NCBI GenBank assembly: GCA_002782605.1
Contig: PFIF01000055.1
Location: forward strand, 1 to 12,853
Reading direction: 5' to 3'
DNA length: 12,853 nucleotides
From: Deltaproteobacteria bacterium CG_4_8_14_3_um_filter_43_13
GTDB lineage: Bacteria > Desulfobacterota > UBA8473
Part shown: positions 12,489 to 12,853 of the stretch, one piece after another
Layout of the letters: every line of letters begins with the position of its first letter
Numbering within the stretch: position 1 is the stretch's first letter
Program-made: the position numbers and the translations under genes
The notes under the pieces: model-generated
Databases searched by the model: none
Seen by the model: the letters and a program-made list of their open reading frames with translations, nothing else
What the model was told of the DNA's origin: nothing

Positions 12489-12853
12489 CAAAAAAATAAA
12501 CTAACAAGCTGCGTTTCCTTCAACCCGTACCATCGGCTCATCTCGGAATAGGGAGATGGATGGATTCTTGAAATTTCCGCATGACCCTGCATCCGTCTGA
12601 TTTTTCCCTTGATCTTAAGACTTATGTATGACATATATGACATGTTGTAACAGACAGTTCTTCCTGAGCTCTTAGTGATGCCACTAAGACAGTAAATCCT
12701 ATAGTGTTTCTCCTTTAAAATTTCTAACTCCACTCAACACTGCGGTTCTTCTGCTAATTCCTACTCTGATTTTCCACTAACAGGTTAGAGATTTATAGGG
12801 AGCTTTGAAAAAGTGGTTGTGATAACCGAAAATTGACCAGAAGAAGGGGGTAG
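12489..12853. other. Gene-free end of the window with small repeats; possible insertion-sequence end
   Basis: The 12400-12853 stretch has no convincing gene. Besides the promoter it holds a near-tandem ATGACAT (12628-12634 and 12637-12643) and a perfect 8-bp stem with a 4-nt loop, TCTTAGTG/CACTAAGA (12670-12689). Near the edge is ACCGAAAATTGACCAG (about 12825-12840). GAAAATTGACC-type sequences recur at ends of IS21-family insertion sequences, so an element may begin here and continue outside. An 82-codon frame at 12485-12733 has no ribosome site or recognisable family and is not called. Confidence 0.3.

Noticed and set aside
12485..12733. 82-codon minus-strand frame in the right-hand spacer
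   Set aside because: No ribosome site, odd composition, no family recognised, and it overlaps the -35 of the GntR promoter.
1..12853. CRISPR array, tRNA or rRNA
   Set aside because: No regularly spaced repeats, cloverleaf-like sequence or rRNA-like stretch was seen on reading both strands.

Overview
All convincing genes in this window lie on the minus strand, so transcription runs from high to low coordinates. In that order they are: a GntR/FCD regulator (11710-12399), an ABC-type branched-chain-amino-acid-like substrate-binding protein (SBP, 10382-11584), a 5'-truncated and frameshifted fragment of a B12-dependent acyl-CoA mutase (9902-10254), an intact cobalamin-binding subunit (9484-9909), an SBP gene gutted by an internal deletion (9136-9491), a MenB/BadI-type crotonase (8121-8975), an acyl-CoA dehydrogenase (6732-7883), acyl-CoA mutase large subunit A (4918-6624), a second cobalamin-binding subunit (4498-4905), acyl-CoA mutase large subunit B (2773-4443), a second acyl-CoA dehydrogenase (1438-2574) and a third SBP (133-1344). 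No tRNA, rRNA or CRISPR array was seen.

The layout reads as a catabolic island for an organic acid that is activated to a CoA thioester. SBPs of the HAAT type would capture a small acid or amino-acid-like ligand outside the membrane. The cytoplasmic enzymes would then do alpha,beta-dehydrogenation (two acyl-CoA dehydrogenases), adenosylcobalamin-dependent carbon-skeleton rearrangement (two large subunits with a B12 subunit between them) and ring cleavage or a Claisen-type step (the crotonase). The FCD regulator, with a near-consensus promoter overlapping a 10-bp palindrome, is the likely acyl-responsive switch. No CoA ligase, CoA transferase, thiolase, permease, ATPase or MeaB-type chaperone is present, so these must lie elsewhere.

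The most unusual part is the mutase at 2773-6624. Its two large subunits are separately encoded and differ from each other, and both lack the residues that define methylmalonyl-CoA mutase: the substrate Tyr and Arg, the catalytic His of the GYH motif, and the barrel Gln, which is His in both. The partner B12 subunit also departs from the DxHxxG/SxL signature. This suggests a heteromeric mutase acting on a substrate other than methylmalonyl-CoA. Supporting oddities are an acyl-CoA dehydrogenase that has lost the usual C-terminal Glu but carries a Glu at the isovaleryl-CoA-dehydrogenase position, and a crotonase with a shifted active-site Asp.

Upstream (about 9.1-10.4 kb) lies the wreck of a second, related locus. 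A canonical, intact B12 subunit is preceded by a mutase reduced to its C-terminus and followed by an SBP reduced to its two ends.

Moderate GC, many HAAT-type SBPs, CoA-based acid catabolism with separate B12 subunits, and intergenic GC-rich palindromes of the kind scattered through such genomes suggest an anaerobic, Desulfobacterota-like bacterium. This taxonomic guess is an inference with low confidence.
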